Under the pieces are notes generated by a model. It saw only the letters and a program-made list of their open reading frames with translations. It did not search any database and was not told the DNA's origin. Positions 44,882 through 54,190 of a stretch of DNA of 64,000 nucleotides are shown in pieces. The stretch is from Sphingobium quisquiliarum P25 (GTDB taxonomy: Bacteria; Pseudomonadota; Alphaproteobacteria; Sphingomonadales; Sphingomonadaceae). Location of the stretch: positions 1 through 64,000 of the forward strand of contig NZ_ATHO01000070.1 in the NCBI RefSeq assembly GCF_000445065.1. The letters are read 5' to 3'. A program made the position numbers and the translations under genes. Numbering within the stretch: the stretch's first letter is position 1; each line of letters begins with the position of its first letter.

Positions 44882-45811
44882 TTACGCCGCCTGCGCATTG
44901 AGCGGCGGCAGTTCGGCTGCTTCCCGCAGCAGTTCCGCCAGCAACCGGAATTCCTTTTCCCGCGGGCTGTTCTTGCGCCAGACCAGCGCGATGTCGCGAT
45001 GGGAGCGATCGGACCGGAGCGGCCGGGCAGTAATCTGCGTATGCTCCAATATGCCGCCGTTGATGGCCATTTCCGGCATGATCGTCATCCCCAGGCCATT
45101 GTCCACCATTTGCACCAGCGTGTGCAGCGACGTGCCCATCATCGTGGCGCTCGCCCGGATCTCAGGCCGGTTGCATGCCGCTAGCGCGTGATCCTTCAGG
45201 CAATGCCCGTCTTCCAGCAGCAGCAGCTTGGTCTCGTCGATCATCTCCGGCGCGATCCATTCGGGCGGATCGCGCGGATCGTCATGCGGGAAGGCGACAT
45301 AGAGCCTGTCCTGGAACAGCAACTCGCTGTCCAGCTCTCCGGTGGGGAAGGGAAGGGCGAGCAGCACGCAGTCGACATTGCCGTGGCGCAGCGATTCGAT
45401 CGCCGCCTGCGATGTCTCCTCCCGCAAATAGAGCTTCAATTCAGGCCGCTCCGCCCGCAGCCGGGGCAGCAGGCGGGGTAGCAGGAAAGGCGCGATCGTC
45501 GGGATCACGCTCATGCGCAGTTCGCCGGTCAGGGGCTTTCCCGATGCCTCCGCGATGGCGGCCAGTTCCTCCGCCTCCCGCAGGACCCGGTGCGCCTTTT
45601 CAACGATGCGGTCACCCAGAGCGGTGAAGCGGACGACCCGCCGGGTGCGCTCCACCAGGGTCACGCCGATCAGCGACTCCAGTTCGCGAATGCCCGCCGA
45701 CAGCGTTGATTGCGTGACGTAGCAGCTTTCCGCAGCCTTGCCGAAATGCCCATGCTCTTTCAGCGCAACGAGATATTGCAACTGCTTGAGCGTGGGCATG
45801 TAGCTTGACAT
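44882..45811 (-). CDS. oxyR: LysR-type hydrogen peroxide sensor OxyR
   Basis: A 309-residue LysR regulator. The N-terminal HTH reads HGHFGKAAESCYVTQSTLSA; the effector domain contains LLLLEDGHCLKDHALAAC, with C204 and C213 spaced as the redox pair C199/C208 of E. coli OxyR, so the peroxide switch is intact. No catalase or ahpC gene is adjacent. It lies 39 bases downstream of the TauE-type exporter on the same strand, with which it may be co-transcribed. Confidence 0.94.
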   Translation of the reverse strand: MSSYMPTLKQLQYLVALKEHGHFGKAAESCYVTQSTLSAGIRELESLIGVTLVERTRRVVRFTALGDRIVEKAHRVLREAEELAAIAEASGKPLTGELRMSVIPTIAPFLLPRLLPRLRAERPELKLYLREETSQAAIESLRHGNVDCVLLALPFPTGELDSELLFQDRLYVAFPHDDPRDPPEWIAPEMIDETKLLLLEDGHCLKDHALAACNRPEIRASATMMGTSLHTLVQMVDNGLGMTIMPEMAINGGILEHTQITARPLRSDRSHRDIALVWRKNSPREKEFRLLAELLREAAELPPLNAQAA

Positions 45812-45850
45812 TGATCGCCTTCCTCAATGAGAAAGCGGAATATAATAGGC

Positions 45851-46624
45851 TCAGCCGATATATCCAAGCCATTTGGCCACGCCAAACAATGATGTCAGCA
45901 TCAGGATGGTGCCAACGCCAACGAACAGCACGCGCGGTGCGACATGGCGGGCGAGCATCGCGCCGAACGGCGCGGCGATGACGCCGCCGATCAGCAGGCC
46001 CGTGGTATAAGTGGTGAACGCCTGCCAGCCCAGATGCAGCAGGAAGGTAATGCTGATCGACAGGGTCAGCACGAATTCGACCGTGTTCACGGTGCCGATC
46101 GTGTGGCGGGGGCTGGTGCCCTGAATCAGCAGATTGGATGTGACGATCGGTCCCCAGCCGCCACCGCCGCTTGCATCCATGAAGCCCCCCACCAACCCAA
46201 GCGGCGCGACCCATTTGGGATCGCGCGCATGCGGCGGGAAATGAAAGCCCCTCCAGACAAGATAGATGCCGATGGCGGCCAGATAGATCTGGACGAACGG
46301 CTTGATCACCGAACCGTCAATGTTGGACAGCACATAAGCGCCCGCGACGCCGCCGATCACGCCGGGTATGATCAGCCGCGCGAACAGCCGCCAGTCCACA
46401 TTGCGATGCGCTATATGGCTGATTGCCGACACGCCGGTAGTAAAGGTTTCCGCCGCATGCACGCTGGCCGAAGCGCGGCTGGGCGGGACCCCCAGGGCGA
46501 GGAGCAGCGTACTGGAAATAACGCCATAGGCCATGCCTAAAGCCCCGTCGATCATCTGCGCACCAAAGCCGATGAGGATGAAGGGCAATATCTCCCCAAA
46601 ATGGGCAATCAAGGTATCTGTCAT
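45851..46624 (-). CDS. TauE/SafE-family sulfite exporter-like permease
   Basis: A 257-residue membrane protein with about eight helices. It has the TauE/SafE signatures: FGAQMIDGALGMAYGVISST, SASVHAAETFTTGVSAISH and GFMDASGGGGWGPI. The family exports sulfite or organosulfonates. Position supports a sulfur role: it diverges from cysE and is followed by oxyR. ATG 46624 is chosen; an upstream ATG would add 19 hydrophilic residues. Confidence 0.9.
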   Translation of the reverse strand: MTDTLIAHFGEILPFILIGFGAQMIDGALGMAYGVISSTLLLALGVPPSRASASVHAAETFTTGVSAISHIAHRNVDWRLFARLIIPGVIGGVAGAYVLSNIDGSVIKPFVQIYLAAIGIYLVWRGFHFPPHARDPKWVAPLGLVGGFMDASGGGGWGPIVTSNLLIQGTSPRHTIGTVNTVEFVLTLSISITFLLHLGWQAFTTYTTGLLIGGVIAAPFGAMLARHVAPRVLFVGVGTILMLTSLFGVAKWLGYIG

Positions 46625-46655
46625 CCACGAGCCTTTGGCATGTTTGTCTACCGCA

Positions 46656-46671
46656 ATGATAGGTAAATCAT
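46656..46671. promoter_or_regulatory. ATGAT-N6-ATCAT palindrome in the tauE/cysE divergent region
   Basis: ATGAT (46656-46660), AGGTAA, ATCAT (46667-46671), 31 bases before the exporter start. It could be a regulator site shared by the divergent genes; it does not match the T-N11-A LysR rule. Confidence 0.25.
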
Positions 46672-46781
46672 CGAGGTCCAAGACACATTCTGTTTTGTTG
46701 ATGCAAGTCTAAATAGCGGCCATCTGGAAAAATTGTCCCTTTGGGCCTATGTACGGCGTGTCAGCTTTTCAGGGGCGCTTC

Positions 46782-47501
46782 ATGCTGCGCAATCTTATCG
46801 CTTATCTCGACTCGGTCAAATCTCGTGACCCGGCGCCGCGCTCCCGTGCAGAAATCCTGCTCTATCCAGGCGTGTGGTCGCTCGCCTTTCATCGGGTGGC
46901 GCACCGCCTTTACAATGCCCGGGTGTATTTCCTTGCGCGGGCGATCAACCATCTGTCGCGCTTTTTGACGGGCAATGACATTCACCCTGGTGCGAAGATC
47001 GGCAAGCGGTTCTTCATCGACCACGGCTTTACGGTGATTGGCGAGACTGCCGAGATCGGCGATGACGTCACGCTTTACCAGAATGTGACGCTGGGCGGGA
47101 CCGACCCGGCCAATGGCATCGCGGGCAAGCGCCACCCGACCCTGAGCGACGGAGTCATCGTCGGGTCGGGCGCGCAGGTGCTCGGCCCCATCCATGTCGG
47201 ACCCCGCGCGCGTATCGGAGCGAACGCCGTCGTCACTCGCGAAGTGCCGGAAGGCGCGACGATGGTAGGCATCCCGGCGCGGCAGATGCTGGTCGATGTC
47301 ACGGCCTATCAGCGGGAATTCCTGCCCTATGGCACGCCCTGTTCGGATTGCTACGATCCTGAAAAGCAGAAGCTTGAACTATTGCAATGCGAAGTACAGC
47401 AGTTGCAGAAGCGCCTCGCTGAATTGATGCAGGAGCGGGACGCCCGTTCTGTCGCGCCCGGCGAAGACGTCCCGCTGTTTCAGGAGCGTGGCCGCGCCTG
47501 A
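46782..47501 (+). CDS. cysE: Serine O-acetyltransferase (EpsC/CysE type)
   Basis: A 239-residue enzyme that makes O-acetylserine for cysteine synthesis. An N-terminal helical part (SRAEILLYPGVWSLAFHRVAH) precedes a left-handed beta-helix with hexapeptide repeats: GNDIHPGAKIGKRFFIDHG, VIGETAEIGDDVTLYQNVTLG and NAVVTREVPEGATMVGIPA. A C-terminal coiled coil (QLQKRLAELMQERDA) is typical of alphaproteobacterial members. The start at 46782 matches homologues. Confidence 0.94.
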   Translation: MLRNLIAYLDSVKSRDPAPRSRAEILLYPGVWSLAFHRVAHRLYNARVYFLARAINHLSRFLTGNDIHPGAKIGKRFFIDHGFTVIGETAEIGDDVTLYQNVTLGGTDPANGIAGKRHPTLSDGVIVGSGAQVLGPIHVGPRARIGANAVVTREVPEGATMVGIPARQMLVDVTAYQREFLPYGTPCSDCYDPEKQKLELLQCEVQQLQKRLAELMQERDARSVAPGEDVPLFQERGRA

Positions 47502-47845
47502 TGAGTAATGTGACGCCGTTTCCCGTTCACGGCGCACCGTCTGGGCAGATCGGTTTCGACCGGCTGGAATTGATGCGGATCATGGACCTTTATGGCCGCA
47601 TGGTGTCCGCCGGACATTGGCGGGATTATGCCATCGACCTTGGCCGAGACGCCGCCATCTTCTCTGCTTTTCGCCGGTCAGCCGAACGTCCTGAATACCG
47701 GATCGAAAAACGTCCGGCGCTCCGCAATCGTCAGGGAATGTGGGCCTTGATCGGGGAGGCCGGGAATATATTGAAGCGCGGCGCGGAACTTCAAGGCGTG
47801 CTCGCGCCCGTCGAACGCCGCCTGCTCAAGATCGTGGGCGACTGA
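47501..47845 (+). CDS. DUF2794 protein
   Basis: A 114-residue soluble protein with the DUF2794 core: FDRLELMRIMDLYGRMVSAG, WRDYAIDLGRDAAIFSAFRR and YRIEKRPALRNRQGMWAL. The family is restricted to alphaproteobacteria and has no known function. Its ATG overlaps the cysE stop by one base (TGATG), so it is coupled to cysteine synthesis. Confidence 0.92.
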   Translation: MSNVTPFPVHGAPSGQIGFDRLELMRIMDLYGRMVSAGHWRDYAIDLGRDAAIFSAFRRSAERPEYRIEKRPALRNRQGMWALIGEAGNILKRGAELQGVLAPVERRLLKIVGD

Positions 47846-47853
47846 CGGCCTGT

Positions 47854-48825
47854 TTAGGCGCTGTTCGATGGCCCCGACAGCGCTGCGGGAGGCGCTTCCT
47901 CTCCATCAAGGAAACCGCGCAGTTCGGACATGAACCGGTCGAACTGGTCATGGTGCAGCCAGTGACCGGCATCGGCGAACTCAACCAGCCTTGCATCCTT
48001 GAAGTGACTGAACCGGCCGTCCTTCACCGGGTTCGATGCCCAGCTATCCAGACCCAGGCAGAGGAGGACGGGGCAGGCGATGCGCGCCCAGAATTGCGGC
48101 AGGTCTGCCTCCGCGGCCGTTTCCGGCGGCAGAGTGCGCAGATAAGGGTCGAACTTCCAGCCATAGCTGCCGTCTTCGTTCCGGTTCACCCCATGCGCCG
48201 TTAGATGCAGCGCCTGTTCGGCCGACAGATGATCGTTGCGCTCCCGCATGCGGCCGACGGCAGCTTCGATCGTGGGATAATGGCGGGCGGCGCGGCGGGC
48301 GCTCGCGCGCCGGTCCTTGATCCATTCCTTCCATCGGTCAGGCATGGAAAGTGCGTTCTTTTCCTCCAGCCGGGCTGGTGACAGACCTAATCCCTCGATC
48401 GCGACAAGCCGCTCCACCCGATCCGGGAACAGCCCCGCATAGCGCAGGACCAGCGATCCCCCTAGGGAATGGCCGACAAGGATCACCTTGTCCCGGCCCA
48501 ACTGATCAATCAGTTGCGCGAGGTCATAGACGAAGTCCGCCATCGCATAGGAGCCCTGTGCCGACCATGCGCTGTCGCCATGGCCACGCAGGTCGGGGGC
48601 GATGACATGATAATCCTGTGCCAGCGCACGCGCCGTCCAATCCCAACTGCGTGCATGGTCCAGCGCCCCATGCACCAGGATCAGCGCTGGTGCGGAACGG
48701 TTTCCCCAATCCACATAATGCAGCCGCGTCCGCAGGGAGGTATAGAAATGAGAGCTTGGGCAAATCGTGGCCGAAGGAGTCATGCGGTCCCATATGCTGG
48801 AGGCGAAGGCAGGTTTGATGTTCAT
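47854..48825 (-). CDS. Alpha/beta-hydrolase fold protein
   Basis: A 323-residue hydrolase. HVIAPDLRGHGDSAW and the nucleophile elbow VGHSLGGSLV are typical of esterases and epoxide-hydrolase-like enzymes; the base is the His in FADAGHWLHHDQ, and an Asp in LGLDSWAS completes the triad. The LILVHGALDHARSWDW loop supplies the oxyanion hole. Substrate unknown. Start at 48825 (GAAGGAAG upstream) is favoured over 48783. Convergent with DUF2794. Confidence 0.9.
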   Translation of the reverse strand: MNIKPAFASSIWDRMTPSATICPSSHFYTSLRTRLHYVDWGNRSAPALILVHGALDHARSWDWTARALAQDYHVIAPDLRGHGDSAWSAQGSYAMADFVYDLAQLIDQLGRDKVILVGHSLGGSLVLRYAGLFPDRVERLVAIEGLGLSPARLEEKNALSMPDRWKEWIKDRRASARRAARHYPTIEAAVGRMRERNDHLSAEQALHLTAHGVNRNEDGSYGWKFDPYLRTLPPETAAEADLPQFWARIACPVLLCLGLDSWASNPVKDGRFSHFKDARLVEFADAGHWLHHDQFDRFMSELRGFLDGEEAPPAALSGPSNSA

Positions 48826-48969
48826 CTTCCTTCGGCGAACTCCGCTAAGCTGGCAAGCGCCTTGGCCGGTGCACCACTGAATATTAGCAGTTTTCGCACA
48901 AGGCGGAGAGGCGATAACGGCGCTTCCCCGGGTCAATCGTGCCAAAACGGGAGAAAATGGCCCGCCTGA

Positions 48970-50940
48970 TCACAATCCGGTGGGCAAACCCGACACCCCG
49001 GAAGAACGATCGGCGGTGACGCCTTGCCGCGCGATCGACACGATCCGCGCCAGGTCGGCCTGCTTGAACGGCTTGTCCAGCCTCAGCCGCTTCGTCGCGT
49101 GCTGCGGCAATTCTGCAAAGCCGGTGATGATGACGACCGGCAGCTCCGGGAGTGTTTCGCTCAAGGCATCGGCAAGTTGCGCGCCCGTCATATGCGGCAT
49201 CGCATGATCGGTGATGACCAGATCGATATGCCCCTGTTCCAGCATGCGCAGGGCGTCGGCCGCCGATCCCGCCTGGAAGACGGTATGGCCCAGTTCCTCC
49301 AACATGCCAGCCGTATTGGTAAGGACCAGATCATCATCATCGACCGCCAATATGACGAGCGGCTGATCGTCGGACGGATAAAGATATTCGACGGGAGCAG
49401 GGGTATCCTCCGCCAGATCGCTTTCCGCAGGCGCGACAGGCAGCCACATGGACACGGTGGTGCCCTGGCCCGGCTCGCTCGATATGATCAGCGACCCGCC
49501 ACACTGCTCGGCAAAGCCATGCACCATGGACAGGCCAAGGCCGGTGCCCTTGCCCACGCCCTTGGTGGTGAAAAAGGGTTCGCGGGCGCGGCTGAGCGTC
49601 GCTTCGTCCATGCCGTCCCCTTCGTCGATGACGGACAACCGCACATAGCGGCCGGACGCCAGGTCGGGCCGCTGTTGAGCAAGCACGTCCAACTCGACCC
49701 CTTCGATGATCAGCCGTCCGCCATCCGGCATGGCGTCCCGCGCATTGACCGCCAGATTGACCAGCGCCAGTTCCAGTTGCGCCGGGTCCGCATGGGCGCA
49801 ACTCAGCGAAAGAGGGAAGCGCGTCTCTATCGTTACCGTGCTGCCCAGCGTCGTTTCCAGAAGGGCGGCCATGTTCCGCACCAGCGCGACGCAATCCACC
49901 CTTCCCAGCCGCAATTCTTGCTTGCGGGCGAAGGCCAGCATCCGCTGCGTCAGCGTCGCACCCCGTTCAGCCGCCGTCATCGCATTCTGGATGTAGCGCG
50001 ACACGTCGCCGCCGGTTTCCAGCCGCTGTTTCGCAAGGTCCAGGCTGCCGACGATGACCGCCAACAGGTTGTTGAAATCATGGGCGACGCCGCCTGTCAG
50101 CTTGCCGATGGCGTCCATCTTCTGCGATTGGAATATGGCTTCGCGCGCCTCTTCTAGCGCCAGTTGCGCCTCCCGGCGTTCGGTGAGGTCGCGGGTCACT
50201 TTCGCGAAGCCGACCAGGTCGCCCATCATGTTGCGGATGGGGTCGATGACGACGCTGGCCCAGAAACGCGAGCCATCCTTGCGGATGCGCCATCCTTCCG
50301 CTTCGAACCGGCCCTCGCGCGCGGCGGTCTCCAGCGCACGCACCGGCACGCCCGCCAACCGGTCCTCGTCCGAATAGAAGCGGGAGAAATTCTCGCCCAT
50401 TATCTCGTCGGCGGTATAGCCCTTGAACCGCTGTGCGCCCGCATTCCAGCTGGTGACCGTGCCGACCGGGTCGAGCATGTAGATCGCATAATCCGTCACG
50501 CTCTGTACCAGCAGCCGGAAACGTTCCTCGCTCACCCGCAGCGCTTCCTCGGCCATGCGGCGTTCTGTCAGGTCGCGGGTAACCTTTGCGAAACCGATCA
50601 GCACGCCACTGGCATTGCGGATGGGGTCGATGACGACACTGGCCCAGAAACGAGTGCCGTCCTTGCGGACGCGCCAGCCCTCGGCTTCGAAACGGCCTTC
50701 ATGCTCGGCAGTTTCCAGCGCACGGGCGGGGATGCCCGCCGCCTGATCCTCAGGCGTGTAGAAACGGGAAAAATGCTGGCCGATGATCTCATCGGGATCA
50801 TAGCCCTTGAACCTGCGCGCGCCCGCATTCCAACTGACGATGATGCCATTTGGCGACAGCATGTAGATCGCATAGTCGGTAACGCTTTGCACGAGCAGTT
50901 CAAAGCGGTTTCCAGACTCCTCCGGCGCCGCCGTGATCAT
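48970..50940 (-). CDS. Soluble hybrid histidine kinase with two near-identical PAS domains
   Basis: A 656-residue cytosolic protein without TM helices: PAS1 (about 13-126), PAS2 (about 141-254), HisKA with H-box VAHDFNNLLAV, HATPase with GKGTGLGLSMVHGF, and a C-terminal receiver domain with Asp in VITDHAMPHM. The PAS copies share most residues, including DYAIYML, SWNAGA and FEAEGWR, and look like a recent tandem duplication. No LOV cysteine motif is present, so the ligand is unknown. Start at 50940 has GGGGG upstream. Confidence 0.94.
   Translation of the reverse strand: MITAAPEESGNRFELLVQSVTDYAIYMLSPNGIIVSWNAGARRFKGYDPDEIIGQHFSRFYTPEDQAAGIPARALETAEHEGRFEAEGWRVRKDGTRFWASVVIDPIRNASGVLIGFAKVTRDLTERRMAEEALRVSEERFRLLVQSVTDYAIYMLDPVGTVTSWNAGAQRFKGYTADEIMGENFSRFYSDEDRLAGVPVRALETAAREGRFEAEGWRIRKDGSRFWASVVIDPIRNMMGDLVGFAKVTRDLTERREAQLALEEAREAIFQSQKMDAIGKLTGGVAHDFNNLLAVIVGSLDLAKQRLETGGDVSRYIQNAMTAAERGATLTQRMLAFARKQELRLGRVDCVALVRNMAALLETTLGSTVTIETRFPLSLSCAHADPAQLELALVNLAVNARDAMPDGGRLIIEGVELDVLAQQRPDLASGRYVRLSVIDEGDGMDEATLSRAREPFFTTKGVGKGTGLGLSMVHGFAEQCGGSLIISSEPGQGTTVSMWLPVAPAESDLAEDTPAPVEYLYPSDDQPLVILAVDDDDLVLTNTAGMLEELGHTVFQAGSAADALRMLEQGHIDLVITDHAMPHMTGAQLADALSETLPELPVVIITGFAELPQHATKRLRLDKPFKQADLARIVSIARQGVTADRSSGVSGLPTGL
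50173..50904 (-). repeat. Tandem duplication encoding PAS1 and PAS2
   Basis: Two DNA copies of about 350 bases each (50557-50904 and 50173-50520, separated by 36 bases) encode the two PAS domains. By eye about four of five residues agree, and codon-level similarity is retained over long stretches. Confidence 0.85.
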
Positions 50941-51146
50941 GATAGCCCCCGGTAAAAACTTATATCTTCTTGAAAAGACAAACACCCCGCATGCGGGTTC
51001 GTTCCGTTTAACAAGCCTATCACAATTGCTTCCCACTTAGCCTATTGCAAAGAGGATGTTATTTTTTAAGCTCATTTTCGTCCCGGATATGAACTGCGGT
51101 CCGGCCGTTGACGCGGGCCGACGCAGCCGTTAATCGGGTGCCGCGC

Positions 51147-51220
51147 GCGGGTGTAGCTCAATGGTAGAGCAGAAGCTTCCCAAGCTTACGACGAGGGTTC
51201 GATTCCCTTCACCCGCTCCA
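51147..51220 (+). tRNA. tRNA-Gly (CCC anticodon)
   Basis: Acceptor GCGGGTG (51147-51153) pairs with CACCCGC (51210-51216), and CCA is encoded at 51218-51220. D arm GCTC/GAGC, anticodon loop TTCCCAA giving CCC, T arm GAGGG TTCGATT CCCTT. It reads Gly codon GGG. It converges with regA, 10 bases away. The outermost anticodon-stem pair is a G-A mismatch. Confidence 0.96.
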
Positions 51221-51230
51221 GCGCTCTCCT

Positions 51231-51782
51231 TCATCCGATCTGCCGCTTGGCGAGCTTTCGGGCGAGCGTGCGGCGGTGCATGCCCAGACGCCGCGCGGCT
51301 TCGGAGATGTTGAAGTCGCTGTCTTTGAGCACTTCATGAATATGCTCCCACTCCAGGGTCTTGATTGAGGTTGGCCGGGGCGCCAGCGGGGTGGACGCGT
51401 CACCCGCCGACCGGGCGAAAGCGGCCTCGATATCATCGGTGTTGGATGGCTTGGCGAGATAGTGGGACGCGCCGAGCTTGATCGCCTCGACCGCCGTGGC
51501 GATGCTGGCAAAACCAGTCAGAACGACGATCAACATTGCCGGATCATGAGCGTGCAAGGCCTGAACGCATACAAGGCCGGATTCCGCGGCGAGTTTCAGA
51601 TCGACCACGGCATATTGCGGGTTATGGCTTTCCAGAAGCGCGTTCAGCGCAGCCTGATTGTCAGCGGTGAGCACGCGGTATCCGCGCCGCTCGAACGATC
51701 GTTTCAGGGTCCGGGCAAAGGCTTCGTCATCCTCCACCAGGACGAGCAGCCTGTCTTCGCTCCAGGGCTTTTCCTCACTCAT
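51231..51782 (-). CDS. RegA/PrrA/ActR-type redox response regulator
   Basis: A 183-residue regulator: receiver domain with D61 in AVVDLKLAAESGL and K in YLAKPSNTDD, then a Pro-rich linker and a Fis-like HTH (FNISEAARRLGMHRRTLARKL). The compact two-domain form without sigma54 AAA domain is the RegA/PrrA/ActR family, global regulators of respiration in alphaproteobacteria. The start overlaps the sensor kinase stop by 8 bases. Confidence 0.95.
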   Translation of the reverse strand: MSEEKPWSEDRLLVLVEDDEAFARTLKRSFERRGYRVLTADNQAALNALLESHNPQYAVVDLKLAAESGLVCVQALHAHDPAMLIVVLTGFASIATAVEAIKLGASHYLAKPSNTDDIEAAFARSAGDASTPLAPRPTSIKTLEWEHIHEVLKDSDFNISEAARRLGMHRRTLARKLAKRQIG

Positions 51783-53115
51783 CCGCCTGCTCCTCCAGCG
51801 CCACGGTGCCCAGCGGCAACCGCATCAGAATGAGCGCGCCGCCGTCCGCGCCATTGCTGGCGCTGACGCTGCCGCCCAGCTTGCGCACCACGTTCACGAC
51901 CAGAAACAGGCCCATGCCCCGGCCATCGCTGCCCTTGCTGGAGCGGTAGGGCTTGCCGAAGTCAGCCAGCATCGCCTCGCTGAACCCGCTGCCATTATCC
52001 CGCACGGCGATGTTCAGCGAATGGCTGTCCCGGCCGACGAGCAGGTCGATATAGCTCGCGCCAGCCTCCCGCGCATTGTCCAGCAAGTTGCCGATCGCTT
52101 GCCGGATCACCGGATCGGCGACGATGCGTGGATAATCATGCGGGCCAAAGTCGCAATGCAGCGGCATGCCGGGGTTGGCAGTCCGCCAGTCCCTTGCAAT
52201 GCCTTCCATGAAATCGCGCACATTGGTGACTTCGGGCGCTTCGCCGCGCGCTTCGCCAGCGGACAGCAGGATGCCGGTCACGATCGCCTTGCAGCGTTGG
52301 ACCGCCGCCTGCATCTCCTCCACCTCTTCCTTCAGCGCCGGGTGGCCGCTGATCTCCGGCATGTGACGCCAGTCGCCCAGCACCACGGCGAGCTGGGACA
52401 GCGGCGTTCCAAGCTCATGCGCCGCACCCGAAGCGAGCAGGCCCATGCGGACGATATGTTCCTCCTCCGCCGCCTGTTGCCGCAACCGCGCCAGATAGGC
52501 TTCGCGCGCTTGGAGGTTGCGGGCCACCGGGGTCATGAACAGCACCAGCAGAACCGCGATCATCGTCAGGCAGATCCATGTGCCTACGATGTGCAGGTCG
52601 AACAGATGTCCCTCCAGCGCGTCGGTCAGGTGCAGCGGCCGATAGACGAAGGACAGCATCGCAATACAGAGCGCCGACATGATCACGATGCCCCAGATGC
52701 TCCAGCGATCAAGCAGCACCGCGCCGAGAGCGACCTGTAGAAGATAAAGCGAGATGAACGGGTTGGTCGCGCCGCCGCTCAGGTAAAGCTGCACCGTCAG
52801 CAGCAGGACGTCGAACAGCAGCGCCACGAACAGTTCCGCATGGGCAACGTCGGTGCGGCGGCGCAGCGCGGCGAAGGTGACGATGTTCACCGCGGCGGCG
52901 ATGCTGGCGACCAGCAGCATCGCCAGGATGGGCAGGCTGATGCCCATGCCCCAATGCACGAACAATATGGTCACGATCTGCCCGGCGATGGCGACCCATC
53001 GCAGTTGCACCAGCAGCGCCATATTCTTGCGCCCAGCGGCATCCGCGGGCCACTGGCCCGGCAGCCAGCGGCCGCTTATAGATGGGCGCAGCTTCACGCG
53101 TGGCGCGCTTTCCAT
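51775..53115 (-). CDS. RegB/PrrB/ActS-type redox sensor histidine kinase
   Basis: A 446-residue kinase with about six N-terminal TM helices. The quinone-binding GGATNPF is at residues 114-120, H233 lies in the H-box AAHELGTPLSQ, and C275 in QRCKAIVTGIL occupies the place of the redox-active cysteine of RegB. The HATPase has DNGSGF and GRGMGLFLV. It sits directly after the quinol oxidase and SURF1 genes, overlaps SURF1 by 22 bases, and is upstream of regA. Confidence 0.95.
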   Translation of the reverse strand: MESAPRVKLRPSISGRWLPGQWPADAAGRKNMALLVQLRWVAIAGQIVTILFVHWGMGISLPILAMLLVASIAAAVNIVTFAALRRRTDVAHAELFVALLFDVLLLTVQLYLSGGATNPFISLYLLQVALGAVLLDRWSIWGIVIMSALCIAMLSFVYRPLHLTDALEGHLFDLHIVGTWICLTMIAVLLVLFMTPVARNLQAREAYLARLRQQAAEEEHIVRMGLLASGAAHELGTPLSQLAVVLGDWRHMPEISGHPALKEEVEEMQAAVQRCKAIVTGILLSAGEARGEAPEVTNVRDFMEGIARDWRTANPGMPLHCDFGPHDYPRIVADPVIRQAIGNLLDNAREAGASYIDLLVGRDSHSLNIAVRDNGSGFSEAMLADFGKPYRSSKGSDGRGMGLFLVVNVVRKLGGSVSASNGADGGALILMRLPLGTVALEEQADE

Positions 53116-53801
53116 TCATGACGCATCACGACTATGTAGGCGCCCGCCACCATCGCCGCCAGCGCGAACCATGTGATCGCATAGGGCAGGTGGTTGTTGG
53201 GAAAGCGGACCACTGTCAGCCCTCCTACCGGAAAGCCGTTGGGGGGAACCGCCTGGTCCTGATCGACGAAATAATTGGCCACCGGCGCAGGGAGGCTCTT
53301 GGCGCGCGCGATTGCTTCCACATCACGCGAATACCAGCGGCCGCCGCCGGGATCGTTGGCGCGCAGGAAGCCGCCGCCCGGCTCCGTCAGGCGCAACAGG
53401 CCGGTCACGCGCACAACGCCGCCGGGCCGCGCATAGCTGGAGCGTTCCTCGGATGGCACGAAGCCGCGATTGACGATCAGGGTGAAGCCGCCATCCGTGC
53501 GCAACGGCGTCATCACCCAATATCCCAAGCCGCGCACCGTCGATGCCTGCACCAGTGCCGCACGGTCATGCAGGAATGTGCCGCGCGCCGTGACTCGCAG
53601 ATAGGCATCGTCGCTACCGGCGGATGAAGGGGCAGGGCGTGCCGGCGCATGGATGCGCGTTTCGACCTGATGGATCAGCGCCCGCTTCCAGTGGAGGCGC
53701 TGGATCTGCCATACGCCCAGGCTGACGAGCCCCGCGAACAGAAGGGCGGCGGCGATCGAAAAACCAATCAGGAAACCCGTCGCCCGCCGCCTTGCCGTCA
53801 C
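53094..53801 (-). CDS. SURF1-family oxidase assembly protein
   Basis: A 235-residue protein with a TM helix at each end (FLIGFSIAAALLFAGLVSLGV and ITWFALAAMVAGAYIV) and the SURF1 periplasmic domain: GVWQIQRLHWK, GYWVMTPLRTDGGFTLIVNRG, and the C-terminal NNHLPYAITWFALA. SURF1 proteins assist heme insertion in terminal oxidases. Encoded right after cyoD (ATGA overlap), so this one most likely serves the bo3 quinol oxidase, as Surf1q does in Paracoccus. Confidence 0.93.
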   Translation of the reverse strand: MTARRRATGFLIGFSIAAALLFAGLVSLGVWQIQRLHWKRALIHQVETRIHAPARPAPSSAGSDDAYLRVTARGTFLHDRAALVQASTVRGLGYWVMTPLRTDGGFTLIVNRGFVPSEERSSYARPGGVVRVTGLLRLTEPGGGFLRANDPGGGRWYSRDVEAIARAKSLPAPVANYFVDQDQAVPPNGFPVGGLTVVRFPNNHLPYAITWFALAAMVAGAYIVVMRHEWKARHA

Positions 53802-54190
53802 GGCATCTGGCTCATGTCATGCGGGGACATGGCCTGCATCTGGGGCATCATGTTGGTGTTGAGGTGGTACATGACCCACATCGATCCCGCCAAGGTGATG
53901 ACGACCAGGACGATGGTAAAGATCAGCGCCATCATCGTCCACCCGCTTTCAGACCGCGTATTCATGTGCAGGAAGTAGATCATGTGGACGATGATCTGCA
54001 CCACGGCGAAGGCCATGATGACGATCGCGGTGGTCCGCGGATTGGCGAAGGCGCCGGTCATCACCAGCCAGAAGGGGATGGCGGTCAGGATGACGGACAG
54101 GCCAAAGCCGATCATGTAGCTGCCGAAGCTGCCATGGCTGTGCCCGGCGTCATGATGGCCGTGGGCGTCGTGCTGGTCGTGCGCGCTCAT
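53798..54190 (-). CDS. cyoD: Cytochrome o ubiquinol oxidase subunit IV
   Basis: A 130-residue subunit with a His-rich N-terminus ([17 protein letters not shown]) and three TM helices. FWLVMTGAF and [17 protein letters not shown] are typical of CyoD. The start at 54190 overlaps the cyoC stop (ATGA), and its stop overlaps SURF1. The His-rich tail may bind copper, but this is only an inference. Confidence 0.93.
   Translation of the reverse strand: MSAHDQHDAHGHHDAGHSHGSFGSYMIGFGLSVILTAIPFWLVMTGAFANPRTTAIVIMAFAVVQIIVHMIYFLHMNTRSESGWTMMALIFTIVLVVITLAGSMWVMYHLNTNMMPQMQAMSPHDMSQMP

Noticed and set aside
51147-51220. tRNA-Gly as an integration site for a mobile element
   Set aside because: No integrase, direct repeat of the tRNA end or foreign gene block is present on either side.
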